Below, one piece after another: positions 45,371 through 56,027 of a stretch of 64,000 bases of DNA. The stretch comes from Rossellomorea aquimaris (lineage in GTDB: Bacteria > Bacillota > Bacilli > Bacillales > Bacillaceae_B): positions 1,407,389-1,471,388 of the forward strand of contig NZ_VTEX01000001.1 in the NCBI RefSeq assembly GCF_008180865.1. The letters are read 5' to 3'. The translations under genes were made by a program, and so were the position numbers. The first letter of the stretch is position 1; every line of letters begins with the position of its first letter. The notes below the pieces were generated by a model, which worked only from the letters and a program-made list of their open reading frames with translations, did no database searches and was not told where the DNA came from.

Positions 45371-46212
45371 TGTGTTCCGCCCTCTTCTTTAAACACTCCA
45401 TCTTCTTGATCAAAGGTAAGCACTTCGTAATTTCGCTTATTAAATTTGATGGCAATCAATCCATGTTGCCCGGTTAAATACAGATCAATCCACGCCTCGT
45501 TGATGGCTTCGAGCATTTCACCATTAAGAAGCCTTTCCTTAGAGCGATAAAGTAAAGCCGTCTGAGGATCGATATGCTTCAGGAGACTATGGGACATACT
45601 TTCCGATTTAGAGTGAAGAGGTACTTTGACAATATTGACGTTCTTTAGGGGTTTTGTAAGTAAAACCTCTTCAGAATGCGATGATTGTGAGCTCAGCCAC
45701 AAAAAGCGATGATGGAAGAAAGTTATGGAAAAGTCCAGTCCTTCACCCTTCTCATTGCCTTCATGCATCACATTTAATGCTAACTCCTTTGAAAGCGGGT
45801 ATGACTGATCTTCTGTAATCGTGTGTATCGTAAAGGAACCTTTTTTCTGTATTGCTTCAGCCAAGGATTTACCCGTTATTATTTCTTTTATGGAGTACTT
45901 CTTATCAAGTTCAGTAATCATATCCTCATGTACTTCTCTTTTTTCAGTGAGGATGATTCCCTCAATGTTGTCAATATGCATTTGATTCAAATAATAATAT
46001 AATTGTTTACATTCCTGAAGGGGTCCTGTATTAATTAAATAATTTTTCCCCGAAGCTAAATGAAGAATTGCTACCTCCCCTTTTAAAACAGGAAGAAAAC
46101 TAATCGCATACTCTTCATGGGATACGTGTAAATCCACCTGAGGCACTTTCATACCATTGGCATTTGAAATGACAAGGAAAAAAGTCAGCATTACCGAAAA
46201 GATCACTCTCAT
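45367..46212 (-). CDS. Secreted protein with a degenerate metallo-beta-lactamase fold
   Basis: About 281 residues from an ATG at 46212, seven bases after GGAGG. A signal peptide (MRVIFSVMLTFFLVISNANG) is followed by a ComEC-C-like MBL layout: FLPVLKGEVAILHLASGKNYLINTG broken over residues 40-66, and EGIILTEKREVHEDM where the HxHxDH motif should be. Most metal ligands are gone, so it is probably not a hydrolase. It separates dinG from ypmA, unlike in B. subtilis. Confidence 0.65.
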   Translation of the reverse strand: MRVIFSVMLTFFLVISNANGMKVPQVDLHVSHEEYAISFLPVLKGEVAILHLASGKNYLINTGPLQECKQLYYYLNQMHIDNIEGIILTEKREVHEDMITELDKKYSIKEIITGKSLAEAIQKKGSFTIHTITEDQSYPLSKELALNVMHEGNEKGEGLDFSITFFHHRFLWLSSQSSHSEEVLLTKPLKNVNIVKVPLHSKSESMSHSLLKHIDPQTALLYRSKERLLNGEMLEAINEAWIDLYLTGQHGLIAIKFNKRNYEVLTFDQEDGVFKEEGGTH

Positions 46213-46286
46213 TTTCAATCCTCCAGTTTCACATCTACCCTTTAGGTTGTGTTAAAGAGTAAAATTTATCACTGAAGTTTAATCTC

Positions 46287-49088
46287 TTAGAGCCAATCTT
46301 CAATCCATGAAACCAAATCAAATAAATCGCCTTCTTTTACTTCCATTGAAGGAATGGACTGCAAGAAAGCCTTACCGTACCTTGTCGTCATCACTCTGCG
46401 GTCATATACAATCACGATTCCCCGATCACTGCTTCTTCTAATCAGCCTCCCTACCCCTTGCTTGAATCGAATAATTGCTTCGGGTAAAGAGTGAGAAGAA
46501 AACGGATTCTTCCCTTGAGCTTTAAGGATATCTGATTTTGCCTGATTGACAGGCTCGTCAGGTGGAGAGAATGGGAGTCTGACCATGGCAAGACAAGACA
46601 GGTCTTCCCCGGGAATGTCTACACCTTCCCAGAAACTACTCGTTCCAAATAAAATCGCCTTGTCAAATCGCTGGAAGTTCTTTGTCAGACGTGTACGACT
46701 TCCTGATGTAATTCCTTGTGCCATTAATACATATTCCTCTAATAAGCCACTTTCTTTCATCAGTTCATACGTTTTCCTTAACATATCGTAAGACGTAAAT
46801 AAGATGAGCATTCGGCCTTTCGTCGCTTGAGCCACTCCTATTAAATGCGAGCTTATTGCTTCAATATATTCTTCACTTTGGACTTGCTGAATTTCAGGGA
46901 CGTCTGTTGGCACGAATAATCTTGACACTTCATTGTAGTCAAAAGGAGAAGAAAGCTGTAACTGTTTTACCCCTTGACCTATGAGTCCAATCTCGTTTAA
47001 GAAGTAATTAAAGGAACCGCTGACGGTCAAGGTAGCTGAAGTAAGGACGACACTTTTCTTTTGGGCAAAGATCTCATCTTGAAGATTACGATTGACGGTA
47101 ACTGGTTGAGCTTGGATAGAAAGACTATTCGGTAATGATCTTGTATCTCCATCTAACCAGAGAACATGGTTGTTCATATCTCTTAAAAAGACCGTTTGAA
47201 AATTCATTCTCAACTCTGCCCAATCCACTAAAAAGCTGTGGAATTCTTCAATCAGGGCTTTTTCTTTATCCTCAAGCTTGATCTTCTTATCCTTTATTGC
47301 CTCCAAAATCTGCTGAAACTCTCTTTCTACAAACTTCATTCCAGAAATAACCCGTTCCATGGACATGAGTACAGGTTGAAAGTAGCTGCTCCTTTTCATT
47401 TCGTCCGTAATTCTCAGCTGTATTTTTTGTACCCCGGTCCTCTTTTTGGCTTTCTTATAGAAGACGCTCGTTAACACTCCGATGGCCTCTTCTAAATCAA
47501 CGTAAAACTGACTGATACGAGAATCCAATTCAAATGAGTGTGTATTCATTTGAACTGAGTGGTTGGAAATAAGTTGATCAAGTCGATAGAACAACTGTTT
47601 TTGGTCCAGGGTTCCTAACTGGGACGTATTAAACTTAATCGCGAGATAATCCATTACAACACCAAGATGCTGTCTTGCTGACTTCTCCAGATGATGAGCC
47701 TCATCTATCACTAAGTAATCGTATGGAGGAAGCATGCTGCTTTCCTTCACGATATCAGTCAGTAGCATTGAGTGATTGGTAATGATGATATCTGCTTCTT
47801 GAGCACTCTTTCTTGCGAAAAGATAGAAGTCTTTCCCGACCCAGGGATCTTTCGTATGAGGTAAGTGCCAGCCGTCATGTTTTAGACGATTCCAGAACAA
47901 CTGCCCCCCGGAAGTAAGGTTAAGTTCATCCATATCACCGGACTCTGTTCGTGTAAGCCATACCAAAATTTGCATCTTTGTCAGAACTACGTCATATTGA
48001 GACTCATCTTCCCTTAGAGACTGTTCAAACTTAAACAGGTTTATGTAATGATTTTTCCCTTTTAGCAGTACGGTTCTGAATGGTGTAGGGCTTATTTTTT
48101 CCAATAATTTAATTTCTTTATGAAGTAATTGTTCTTGCAATTGGATGGTGTATGTACTGATGACCACTTTTTCATGGGATCCCTTGGCAAACATGACCGC
48201 AGGCCATAAGTAGCCCAGTGACTTTCCAACACCTGTTCCCGCCTCTATTACCACATGGCGGGATTCATGAAAAGCATGTTGAATCTCATCCATCATCTCC
48301 ATTTGCTGCACTCTCTTCTCATAGAAGGGAACATATTGTGCCAAGTATTCTTCTATAACAGGTTCATCAACATGAAGCTCTTCAATAGGTGGAACATCTT
48401 TCTTTGAAGCATCTTTCTTCCGAAGAGCCAGTCCTCGATACACCTCTAACTGTGGTGGAAGATCCTCTACGTGTTTTTGTTTCTCACTCACAATACTGTC
48501 AAACAATAAGGAAAGATCACTTTTCAAATGATGTGAAAGCTTGTGAAGATTATCGAGTGTGACTAAGGGCAGCTTTGACAATTCTTCAATAAAATAAAGA
48601 AGAATTTCGGCTGTCACATAGGCATCACTGTCTGCCTGGTGTGGCCTTACGTGACTTAATTCCAAAGAATTGGATAATTCCGTCAGTTTAAAACTATCTG
48701 CTGATGGTAAAGCCACTTTAGCTAATTCTACTGTATCGAAGGCAGGACCGGTAAATGGATTATAGCCTGCATCTTCCAGTTCTGCTTGAAGGAATGATAG
48801 ATCGAATTGGACGTTATGAGCAACAAAAACGCCATGATCCAGAAGCTCAAGTATTTTCGGTGCAATTTCATGAAAAGCAGGAGCGTCCTTGACCATTTCA
48901 TCATTGATCCCCGTCAATTCCTCAATAAACGCAGGAATCGGTTTTCCAGGTGACACAAATGATGTGTATTGGTCAATGATCTTTCCGTTTTCTATAATAA
49001 CCGCTGATAGTTGGATGATTTTTTCTCCCTTTTTAGGGGAATTTCCTGTTGTTTCAAGATCGATAACAACGAGTTTAAATGGGTACAT
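46287..49088 (-). CDS. dinG: DinG-family helicase with N-terminal exonuclease domain
   Basis: About 933 residues. A DnaQ-like 3'-5' exonuclease (VVIDLETTGNSPKKGE, about 10; VAHNVQFDLSFL, about 95; HQADSDAY, about 154) is fused to an XPD/DinG-like superfamily 2 part: Walker A EAGTGVGKSLGYLWP, DEAH in YLVIDEAHHLE, and SFWEGVDIPGEDL plus QGVGRLIRR near the end. The four-cysteine iron-sulfur insert of E. coli DinG is missing, as in the Firmicute form, which is reported to act mainly as a nuclease. Start uncertain by three codons. Confidence 0.92.
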   Translation of the reverse strand: MYPFKLVVIDLETTGNSPKKGEKIIQLSAVIIENGKIIDQYTSFVSPGKPIPAFIEELTGINDEMVKDAPAFHEIAPKILELLDHGVFVAHNVQFDLSFLQAELEDAGYNPFTGPAFDTVELAKVALPSADSFKLTELSNSLELSHVRPHQADSDAYVTAEILLYFIEELSKLPLVTLDNLHKLSHHLKSDLSLLFDSIVSEKQKHVEDLPPQLEVYRGLALRKKDASKKDVPPIEELHVDEPVIEEYLAQYVPFYEKRVQQMEMMDEIQHAFHESRHVVIEAGTGVGKSLGYLWPAVMFAKGSHEKVVISTYTIQLQEQLLHKEIKLLEKISPTPFRTVLLKGKNHYINLFKFEQSLREDESQYDVVLTKMQILVWLTRTESGDMDELNLTSGGQLFWNRLKHDGWHLPHTKDPWVGKDFYLFARKSAQEADIIITNHSMLLTDIVKESSMLPPYDYLVIDEAHHLEKSARQHLGVVMDYLAIKFNTSQLGTLDQKQLFYRLDQLISNHSVQMNTHSFELDSRISQFYVDLEEAIGVLTSVFYKKAKKRTGVQKIQLRITDEMKRSSYFQPVLMSMERVISGMKFVEREFQQILEAIKDKKIKLEDKEKALIEEFHSFLVDWAELRMNFQTVFLRDMNNHVLWLDGDTRSLPNSLSIQAQPVTVNRNLQDEIFAQKKSVVLTSATLTVSGSFNYFLNEIGLIGQGVKQLQLSSPFDYNEVSRLFVPTDVPEIQQVQSEEYIEAISSHLIGVAQATKGRMLILFTSYDMLRKTYELMKESGLLEEYVLMAQGITSGSRTRLTKNFQRFDKAILFGTSSFWEGVDIPGEDLSCLAMVRLPFSPPDEPVNQAKSDILKAQGKNPFSSHSLPEAIIRFKQGVGRLIRRSSDRGIVIVYDRRVMTTRYGKAFLQSIPSMEVKEGDLFDLVSWIEDWL

Positions 49089-49154
49089 GTTCTTCACTGC
49101 CTTTATATAGATCCTTCTTCATACTCTTATGATTTCTAAATAAGTGTACCATAA

Positions 49155-49195
49155 ACAAAAAAGCAAGTCTCCTATTCACAAATTAGAAGACTTGC
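49155..49195 (-). terminator. Terminator after panD
   Basis: Minus-strand GCAAGTCTTC/GGAGACTTGC (one G-U pair), 13-base loop, followed by TTTTTTG. It ends the panB-panC-panD transcript before dinG. Confidence 0.85.
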
Positions 49196-49206
49196 CTTGA
49201 TTTCTT

Positions 49207-49590
49207 TTATAGTATTGTCGCTTCAGGTTCTGTTCCGATCATGTCAATGATACGGTTATTTTCTCCCATGATAGCTACTTTCGGGATATGATCATGGACC
49301 ATTTCATCAGCTACCAGTTTATACGATATGATGATGACAATATCACCTTTTTGCACAAGTCTTGCAGCTGCTCCATTTAAACATATGACGCCGCTTCCTC
49401 TTTCACCTGGAATAATATAAGTCTCCAGGCGGGCTCCATTGTTGTTGTTTACAATCTGAACCTTTTCATTCGCCATCATTCCGACTGCATCTAAAATATC
49501 CTGATCGATGGTAATGCTTCCTACATAATCCAAATTCGCTTCTGTTACAGTCGCTCTGTGGATTTTACCACTCATCATCGTTCTAAACAT
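49207..49590 (-). CDS. panD: Aspartate 1-decarboxylase precursor
   Basis: A 127-residue pyruvoyl enzyme. Self-cleavage at Gly-Ser in [18 protein letters not shown] (about 20-37) makes the pyruvoyl group. [20 protein letters not shown] and [17 protein letters not shown] are conserved. It makes beta-alanine for pantothenate. GAGGAGG site; start overlaps panC by eight bases. Confidence 0.96.
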   Translation of the reverse strand: MFRTMMSGKIHRATVTEANLDYVGSITIDQDILDAVGMMANEKVQIVNNNNGARLETYIIPGERGSGVICLNGAAARLVQKGDIVIIISYKLVADEMVHDHIPKVAIMGENNRIIDMIGTEPEATIL

Positions 49591-50452
49591 TTAAATCCTC
49601 CTCTGGTTCTACACTGATGATTATATTATCAATTAATCTGGCCTGTTGAAATTGAACTGCCAGAGCGACAATGATCTCACCCTGTAATCTGGACAGTTCC
49701 TTTAGCTCAGGATAGGAGTACACTTCCACATAATCGATTTTTCCCGAGGTATTTTCTTGAAGGTTCATTGAAATCATGGAAATAATCGAATCAGGGTCTC
49801 TCTCACCGGCAGCAATACGATTTTTTGCTTCTATCAGACTTTGATACAGTGAAGGAGCTTCCCTTCTTTCTTCTTTTGATAGATAAACATTTCTTGAACT
49901 TTTCGCCAATCCATCCTCTTCCCTGACGGTAGGCACCCTCACGATTTCCACCGGAAAGAAATAATCGCTTACTAACCCTTCCACTACTGCAATCTGCTGG
50001 GCATCCTTCAGTCCGAAATACGCTTTGGTCGGCTGAATAAGGTGAAACAATTTAGTCAATACGGTCACCACTCCGTCAAAATGACCTTCCCGTTTTCGTC
50101 CGCACAGTACTTCTACCCGCTCTATCACACTCAAGGTTACAGACTGTTTCCCATCATACATTTCTACTACTTCAGGAATAAAGAGTATATCAACCCCAAC
50201 ATTCTTTGCTAACACTGTATCTCTTTCAACATCACGAGGATAGCGGTCGAAGTCTTCATTCGGACCGAACTGCAGGGGGTTTACAAAGATACTCATCACG
50301 ACAGCATCGTTGTTTTTCCTCGCTTCCTCCGCTAGAGTCATGTGCCCTTCATGAAGGTAACCCATTGTAGGGACAAACCCGATAGAGGCCCCTGAATTCT
50401 TAACTTGTTGTATCGAAGCTTGAAGATCTTGTATGTTCGTTATCACTTTCAT
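49583..50452 (-). CDS. panC: Pantothenate synthetase
   Basis: A 289-residue ligase of pantoate and beta-alanine. HIGH-like motif in [42 protein letters not shown], and KSSRNVYLS are all present. It overlaps panB by ATGA and panD by eight bases, indicating a tightly coupled operon. Confidence 0.96.
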   Translation of the reverse strand: MKVITNIQDLQASIQQVKNSGASIGFVPTMGYLHEGHMTLAEEARKNNDAVVMSIFVNPLQFGPNEDFDRYPRDVERDTVLAKNVGVDILFIPEVVEMYDGKQSVTLSVIERVEVLCGRKREGHFDGVVTVLTKLFHLIQPTKAYFGLKDAQQIAVVEGLVSDYFFPVEIVRVPTVREEDGLAKSSRNVYLSKEERREAPSLYQSLIEAKNRIAAGERDPDSIISMISMNLQENTSGKIDYVEVYSYPELKELSRLQGEIIVALAVQFQQARLIDNIIISVEPEEDLNV

Positions 50453-51288
50453 TTTTTCATTCCACCATAGAGAGCATCCAATTCTTCATCCCGCATCGTA
50501 AAGGAATGGTCATCTGATGGGAAGCTCTTCCCTTTAACTTCATCTATATAGTTTTTTATGCTGCTATGAATGGTTTCTGATACGTTGCTGTATTGTTTAA
50601 CAAACTTAGGCACACGATTCACCCCATATGTTACAAGGTCGTGGAACACTAATACCTGGCCATCTGCCTCACTGCCTGCACCAATACCAATCGTCGGAAT
50701 CGTTAATGCTTCTGAAATCTCTTTGGCTATTTGTTTTGGCACACACTCTAACACAAGTGCAAAGGCACCTGCCTGTTCACATTTTATGGCATCATCGATC
50801 AACTTTTTGGCTGAGTCGGCTGTTTTCCCTTGTACTTTATATCCTCCAAGGACACCGACGGATTGAGGGGTTAAACCTAAATGAGCCATAACGGGTATGC
50901 CGGAACTTGTAAGGGAATGGATACGTTCAATCACATGATCTCCACCCTCTACCTTCACCCCATGTGCGCCTCCCTGTTGAAGGATCTGAGCCGCTGTTTT
51001 AAGAGTCTCATCCCTTGACAAATGGTAGGACATAAACGGCATATCAGTGACGATAAAGGTATCTTTCGCCCCTCTTTTTACGGCTTTCGTATGATGGATC
51101 ATATCTTCAACTGTAACAGGTACCGTTGAGTCATAGCCCAATACAACCATTCCGAGGCTGTCACCTACAAGGATCACATCAATTCCCGCTTCTTCCGCTA
51201 TCTTTGCACTTGGAAAATCATACGCTGTAAGCATGGAAATCTTTTCTCTCTTATTTTTCATCTTAAGAAAATCCGTTGTTTGTTTCAT
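50449..51288 (-). CDS. panB: Ketopantoate hydroxymethyltransferase
   Basis: A 279-residue TIM-barrel enzyme, first step of pantoate synthesis. Motifs: [56 protein letters not shown]-type [16 protein letters not shown], and [25 protein letters not shown] before ATG. A leader of about 220 bases precedes it. Confidence 0.96.
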   Translation of the reverse strand: MKQTTDFLKMKNKREKISMLTAYDFPSAKIAEEAGIDVILVGDSLGMVVLGYDSTVPVTVEDMIHHTKAVKRGAKDTFIVTDMPFMSYHLSRDETLKTAAQILQQGGAHGVKVEGGDHVIERIHSLTSSGIPVMAHLGLTPQSVGVLGGYKVQGKTADSAKKLIDDAIKCEQAGAFALVLECVPKQIAKEISEALTIPTIGIGAGSEADGQVLVFHDLVTYGVNRVPKFVKQYSNVSETIHSSIKNYIDEVKGKSFPSDDHSFTMRDEELDALYGGMKK

Positions 51289-51520
51289 AGTGTCCTCCTT
51301 CTTTTCAGTCAGAGGTGACGAAACGAAATGAAAGCACTTTCATTACAGAAATAAAAAAACCTCCTGAATAAATGACAGAAGGATCATAAGTGTTTAATAT
51401 CATTGTTTCGACCCTCTGTCCCAGTCCACAATGGATCAAGGCAGAAATTGTATTAAAGTTTTTAAAGCTGAACGTACTGGGGTGCAGTTCCAAGGATACT
51501 GCCCAATGAGATTATACCAT
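51289..51520 (-). other. panB leader region
   Basis: About 230 bases between a candidate promoter (-10 TATAAT at 51516-51511, weak -35 inside the birA terminator) and panB. It has a small stem GCAGT/ACTGC near 51495 and several T-rich runs, but no T-box, riboswitch or clear terminator-antiterminator pair that I can recognise. Confidence 0.4.
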
Positions 51521-51565
51521 AAAAAAACCGGGATTGAAGCATTGGAATTGCCTCCATCCCGGTTT
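51521..51565 (-). terminator. Terminator of birA
   Basis: Minus-strand AAACCGGGAT/ATCCCGGTTT, a perfect 10-bp stem with a 21-base loop, followed by TTTT. It lies four bases after the birA stop. Confidence 0.88.
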
Positions 51566-51568
51566 AAC

Positions 51569-52552
51569 TTAAATATTCACTTCAATATCTGCAGAATAAA
51601 TCTGATGAATGGTCCCTGCTGAGTCTTCAATCTTCAGAACGCCTTCATCGGTTATTCCGAGTGCCCTTCCTTCAATCGTTCCATTGATCGTGCGGGCACG
51701 GATTTTCTTACCGATACTGATTGCATAACTCTCCCATAACAGCTTGACCGGAGTAAAGCCTTCCTTCATATACATAGAATATAGGGATTCGATCCGTTCT
51801 AACACCTTTTGAACAATTTCTGACCTAGATAAAGGTTCTCCTTGTTCAATGGCCAGTGAGGTGGCAATCTTCTGAAGTTCATCAGGAAAGTGTTCCTTCG
51901 TATGATTTACATTCATGCCGATCCCGATAATAATGGAATTTATCTTATCAGATTCAGCTTGCAGCTCCGTCAAAATCCCCGTCACTTTCTTTCCGTCAAT
52001 AAGAATATCATTCGGCCATTTGATCTGAGGATGAAGGTCTGTTACTTCCTCGATGGCTTGAACGACGGCGACTGCAGTAATGAGGGTAAACTGCGGTGCC
52101 TTTTGGGGAGGAAGGAGGGGCTTTAAGATAAGACTCATCCAAATTCCCGTTCCCTTTGATGAGTGCCACTCTCTCATTAACCTGCCTCTTCCGGCAGTTT
52201 GTTCATCTGCAATGACCAATGTACCTTCTGATGCGCCGTCGCCGGCAAGTACATGAGCGATGCGTTGTGTACTTTGAACCGACTCCTCATAGTGGATCAC
52301 TCTGCCTAACGTTTTCGTTTGTAATCCTAAGCGGATCTTACTTTCTGTCACACTATCAGGGGTTTCAATAATTCGATATCCTTTTTTTCTTACGGCTTCT
52401 AACACAAAACCCTCTTTGCGAAGTTCTTCAATATGCTTCCATATAGCCGTTCTAGAACAGCCTGCTATATCAGCCAGTGCTTGTCCGGATAAAAATTCCT
52501 GATTCGATTCAGATAATGCGTGAAGCAGTTTCTTCTTTATAGTCGATTGCAT
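51569..52552 (-). CDS. birA: Biotin-protein ligase / biotin repressor
   Basis: About 327 residues. N-terminal winged helix (LADIAGCSRTAIWKHIEELR) for operator binding, then the ligase core: DEQTAGRGRLMREWHSSKG (biotin-AMP loop, about 124), KWPNDILIDGKKVTGIL, and a C-terminal SH3-like domain. It biotinylates acetyl-CoA carboxylase and represses biotin genes. ATG at 52552 agrees with B. subtilis BirA. Confidence 0.95.
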   Translation of the reverse strand: MQSTIKKKLLHALSESNQEFLSGQALADIAGCSRTAIWKHIEELRKEGFVLEAVRKKGYRIIETPDSVTESKIRLGLQTKTLGRVIHYEESVQSTQRIAHVLAGDGASEGTLVIADEQTAGRGRLMREWHSSKGTGIWMSLILKPLLPPQKAPQFTLITAVAVVQAIEEVTDLHPQIKWPNDILIDGKKVTGILTELQAESDKINSIIIGIGMNVNHTKEHFPDELQKIATSLAIEQGEPLSRSEIVQKVLERIESLYSMYMKEGFTPVKLLWESYAISIGKKIRARTINGTIEGRALGITDEGVLKIEDSAGTIHQIYSADIEVNI

Positions 52553-53733
52553 GTCTGTAGCCACCTCCTTATCGTTTCTTTATCATTATTGATTGTATTG
52601 GTTACAATCGCACATTCAATTTCAGCCAAAAGTTCCTTCATCCATGGACCACCTTTTTTGTTCGACCATGTCATTAAGTCATTTCCTGTTACATCCAGTT
52701 GTTGTCTCGATGTAATCGCTAAAGAATGATATTCTTCCTTCACGGTTTCTACAGAAGAAACGGGTTTGGTTTCTAAGCATTCATAGACTTTCTCAATATT
52801 AATGGCTGCTTCCAGGCCGGCCCGATAAAGCAAGGGCTTAGACCATCCGGACTTCCTTCTTTCCTTTAAGATTCCAAGCTCCTTCGAACGTTCCCGTATC
52901 GTTTTCGTCGGAAGCCTCCAGCCTTTTAGAAACTCCTCTGTATCAATATTCCCGATATATGCTAATAGAAGTAACCATGTTTGGTCTTTATTTATATCTT
53001 CTAATCGAACAAGATTCGCTACATCATGAAGGGCTTCCTTCTGTTGAGTTAAATGAGGGAGTTCACGATATAGGTTGGTACGGACGAGAAGGGCAAGCGC
53101 CTCTCGTTTCCATTTACCTCCTAAAATTTTCTCGAACTCCATCGTTTTTCTTTCTACGGCTATATGCTTAAGAAGCCTTGAGTGCTCTTCTAACGCATTC
53201 AATGTATCAGGATCCACCTTGAAGCCTAATTGACTGACAAACCGCACTCCCCTCATCATACGAAGAGCATCTTCTGCAAACCGCAAGTCCGGTGACCCAA
53301 CAGTGCGGATCACTCTATTATGTATGTCATTCATGCCCTTAAAGGGATCATATACTTTCCCATCAGCATCCATGGCCATACTATTCATCGTAAAGTCACG
53401 GCGCTCAAGATCCCCTTCTAAGGAGCGAATGAATTCTACCTTATCCGGCCTCCTAAAGTCCGCATATCCAGATTCAGTTCTGAATGTCGTGATTTCATAT
53501 TCTCTTCCCTCATCTATTACCAGAATAGTCCCGTGTTCTATCCCGATATCAATTGTTCTCGGAAATATCCCCTTTAATTCTTGTGGATAGGCTGACGTTG
53601 CGATATCTACGTCATTAATCGGACGGCTCAGGAAGTGATCCCTGACAGATCCACCAACGAAATAGGCAACGAAGCCAGCCCTTTCAATCTTCTTTAAAAC
53701 GGGTATTGCTTGTTGGAATATACTCGGTAACAT
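52537..53733 (-). CDS. cca: CCA-adding tRNA nucleotidyltransferase
   Basis: About 398 residues, class II. Head: FVGGSVRDHFLSRPINDVDI (about 24-43, with the GSVRD and catalytic D's), RRDFTMNSMA, and EDALRMMRGVRFVSQLGF. The start overlaps nothing; the end overlaps birA by 16 bases. It builds and repairs tRNA 3' CCA ends; the phage tRNA-Trp, which lacks CCA, would need it. Confidence 0.95.
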   Translation of the reverse strand: MLPSIFQQAIPVLKKIERAGFVAYFVGGSVRDHFLSRPINDVDIATSAYPQELKGIFPRTIDIGIEHGTILVIDEGREYEITTFRTESGYADFRRPDKVEFIRSLEGDLERRDFTMNSMAMDADGKVYDPFKGMNDIHNRVIRTVGSPDLRFAEDALRMMRGVRFVSQLGFKVDPDTLNALEEHSRLLKHIAVERKTMEFEKILGGKWKREALALLVRTNLYRELPHLTQQKEALHDVANLVRLEDINKDQTWLLLLAYIGNIDTEEFLKGWRLPTKTIRERSKELGILKERRKSGWSKPLLYRAGLEAAINIEKVYECLETKPVSSVETVKEEYHSLAITSRQQLDVTGNDLMTWSNKKGGPWMKELLAEIECAIVTNTINNDKETIRRWLQTCNRL

Positions 53734-53775
53734 ATTTAACACCTGCTTTACTCGGATCTTTTCCTTCCGACTGTA

Positions 53776-54900
53776 TCATGATAGTAGCTCTTTGTAGATC
53801 CGTTCATACTCTTCTACAATTTTGCTGGAATGAAACTTTGTTCGGGCCGTTTGTAGAGCATGTCCCGAAAGTTCTTTGTGAAGTGTTTCATCTTTAAGCA
53901 ATAACAGAGACTTTTCTGCAACTTGAGCAACATTTCCGACTTCACATATAAAGCCGTTGTATCCATCCTCAATGACTTCAGGGATGCCCCCTACATTTGT
54001 ACCGATGCTCGGCACACCGCATGCCATAGCCTCCAGGGCAACTAAACCGAAACTTTCTTTTTCTGAAAGCAGCAGTTTGATGTCACTAAGCGAATAAAGC
54101 TCCTCCAAGTTATCCTGTTTTCCAAGGAACAATACTTTATCTTCTAATCCGAGTTCTCCCACCTGCCTGCAAATAACCGTCATTTCAGGTCCGTCCCCAA
54201 CAAGAAGGAGCTTTGCCGGGATCTCTTTTTGTATAAGGTTGAATGCAGCTACTACGTCTGTTACTCTTTTCACCCCACGAAAGTTGGAAACATGAATAAT
54301 GACCTTTTCATTATCCTTAATCCCATATTCATTTCTAAGATGCTGAGAATCTACTGCTTTGTATACTCTTTCGTCTATGAAATTATAAACAGTATGAATG
54401 TCCTTATCCGGCTGTATCAAGTCATTGGTTTGTTTCACTAATGCGGCAGAAACCGCGGTCACCACGTCTGACTTTTCGATCCCAAATCGAATCGCTCCTG
54501 TTAAAGAAGGATCATAACCTAGTACGGTAATATCTGTGCCGTGCAGGGTGGTGACAATCTTTACATCTTTACCAGACATTTGTTTACCCAAAATGGCACA
54601 GACTGCATGTGGGATTGCATAATGTACATGAAGGATGTCCAGGTTTTCACGCTCAGTAATTTCTGCCATCTTATTCGCCAGTGCTATATCGTAAGGCGGG
54701 TATTGAAACACTGAATATTGACTCACTTCGACTTGATGAAAGTAAATGTTGTGATACATTTTATTCAACCGAAATGGAATACTCGAGGTAATAAAGTGAA
54801 TTTCATGGCCTCTCTCTGCTAATAATTTCCCCAGTTCTGTAGCTACTACGCCAGAACCTCCAACAGTCGGGTAGCAGGTAATACCTATTTTCATTTTCAT
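53776..54900 (-). CDS. bshA: BshA, N-acetyl-glucosaminyl malate synthase
   Basis: A 374-residue GT4 glycosyltransferase, first step of bacillithiol synthesis. [20 protein letters not shown] at the start, [21 protein letters not shown], and [19 protein letters not shown] near the C-terminus. It transfers GlcNAc from UDP-GlcNAc to malate. AGGAG nine bases before ATG. It lies next to bshB1. Confidence 0.95.
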   Translation of the reverse strand: MKMKIGITCYPTVGGSGVVATELGKLLAERGHEIHFITSSIPFRLNKMYHNIYFHQVEVSQYSVFQYPPYDIALANKMAEITERENLDILHVHYAIPHAVCAILGKQMSGKDVKIVTTLHGTDITVLGYDPSLTGAIRFGIEKSDVVTAVSAALVKQTNDLIQPDKDIHTVYNFIDERVYKAVDSQHLRNEYGIKDNEKVIIHVSNFRGVKRVTDVVAAFNLIQKEIPAKLLLVGDGPEMTVICRQVGELGLEDKVLFLGKQDNLEELYSLSDIKLLLSEKESFGLVALEAMACGVPSIGTNVGGIPEVIEDGYNGFICEVGNVAQVAEKSLLLLKDETLHKELSGHALQTARTKFHSSKIVEEYERIYKELLS

Positions 54901-54904
54901 ACCA

Positions 54905-55606
54905 TTAATCTCCTAACAAATCTTGATGCAATATTAGGGTGTTATAAGAAAAGAATCCTTCTGCATAACGTAGGCCCGCTTCTTTCCCCATCATTCGCTC
55001 CCTTGCTTCTACCGCTTCTATGTATCCTTCCGTTAACGGAGTAGACACTCCTTCAGCCCCTTGAGTAAATTGGCTCGTATATGCCTCTAAGCTTCGAATC
55101 TTCGTTTGCATATAGGCCTCAACATTCACTACAAATTGAGGTTTGTGAAAGCCGTTGATTATATAAAAATACAGATTATCCGCTTTATGTGCCTGAGTTG
55201 TGGAATGGAATTTCCGAATTCCAGCTGAAAAAAAAGCTTCTTTGATCAATTGTGAAGCATTCCCATGATCAGGATGACGATCCTGATCGTAGGGAGCGAA
55301 TATCACTTTCGGCTTGTACATTCTGATCACGTTAACCACTTTCTGAATGTTTTCATCAGTTATGTAAATTCCTCTATCAGGAACATCCAAGGTCTCCCTC
55401 TTGAAGGCACCTAATATATGTGCAGCTGACCTTGCTTCTTCTTTACGCAAAGAAACGGTTCCATTTGAAGAAAGCTCGGCTTCTGTGAGATCACAAATCA
55501 CAATCTTCTTTCCTTCGGCCGCATATTTTGCAAGGGTGCCGCCCATACCGATCTCCACGTCATCGGCATGTGCTCCAAATGCGAGGATGTCTATTTGTTG
55601 ATCCAC
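54905..55606 (-). CDS. bshB1: BshB1, GlcNAc-malate deacetylase
   Basis: A 233-residue LmbE-like zinc deacetylase. Zinc and catalytic residues in [17 protein letters not shown] (about 10-26), [10 protein letters not shown] (about 108-117). It removes acetyl from GlcNAc-malate in bacillithiol synthesis. GTG start behind GGAGGAG. Confidence 0.95.
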   Translation of the reverse strand: MDQQIDILAFGAHADDVEIGMGGTLAKYAAEGKKIVICDLTEAELSSNGTVSLRKEEARSAAHILGAFKRETLDVPDRGIYITDENIQKVVNVIRMYKPKVIFAPYDQDRHPDHGNASQLIKEAFFSAGIRKFHSTTQAHKADNLYFYIINGFHKPQFVVNVEAYMQTKIRSLEAYTSQFTQGAEGVSTPLTEGYIEAVEARERMMGKEAGLRYAEGFFSYNTLILHQDLLGD

Positions 55607-55607
55607 T

Positions 55608-56015
55608 TTACTCCTCCTTATCCTTTACCACACTTCGCCACTCGATATCTCCTCTTTCAAGCCCTTTCACCAATACTTCTGCTGTTCCCATATTGGTAGC
55701 TAATGGGACTTGATACACATCACATAGTCTGATTAGTGCAGATACATCAGGTTCATGTGGCTGAGCAGTTAAAGGGTCTCTAAAAAACAGGACAAGATCC
55801 ATATTATTATTGGCAATATAAGAACCTATCTCCTGGTCTCCCCCCAGTGGACCTGACCGGAATCGATGGACAGATAATCCCGTTTCTTCCCCGATTCTCT
55901 TTCCCGTTGTTCCAGTGGCAAAAAGAGCGTGTTCTTCAATTATTGACTTATATGCCAATACGAAACGAATAAGATCATCTTTTTTCTTATCATGAGCTAT
56001 TAATGCGATATTCAT
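55608..56015 (-). CDS. mgsA: Methylglyoxal synthase
   Basis: About 135 residues. Converts dihydroxyacetone phosphate to methylglyoxal. [39 protein letters not shown] and [12 protein letters not shown] hold the substrate and catalytic Asp residues. Linked to bacillithiol genes as in B. subtilis; bacillithiol helps detoxify methylglyoxal. Confidence 0.95.
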   Translation of the reverse strand: MNIALIAHDKKKDDLIRFVLAYKSIIEEHALFATGTTGKRIGEETGLSVHRFRSGPLGGDQEIGSYIANNNMDLVLFFRDPLTAQPHEPDVSALIRLCDVYQVPLATNMGTAEVLVKGLERGDIEWRSVVKDKEE

Positions 56016-56027
56016 AACACTCACCCT

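Noticed and set aside
51289..51520. Possible T-box or riboswitch in the panB leader
   Set aside because: No T-box sequence, specifier arrangement or known aptamer core could be found; only short stems are present.
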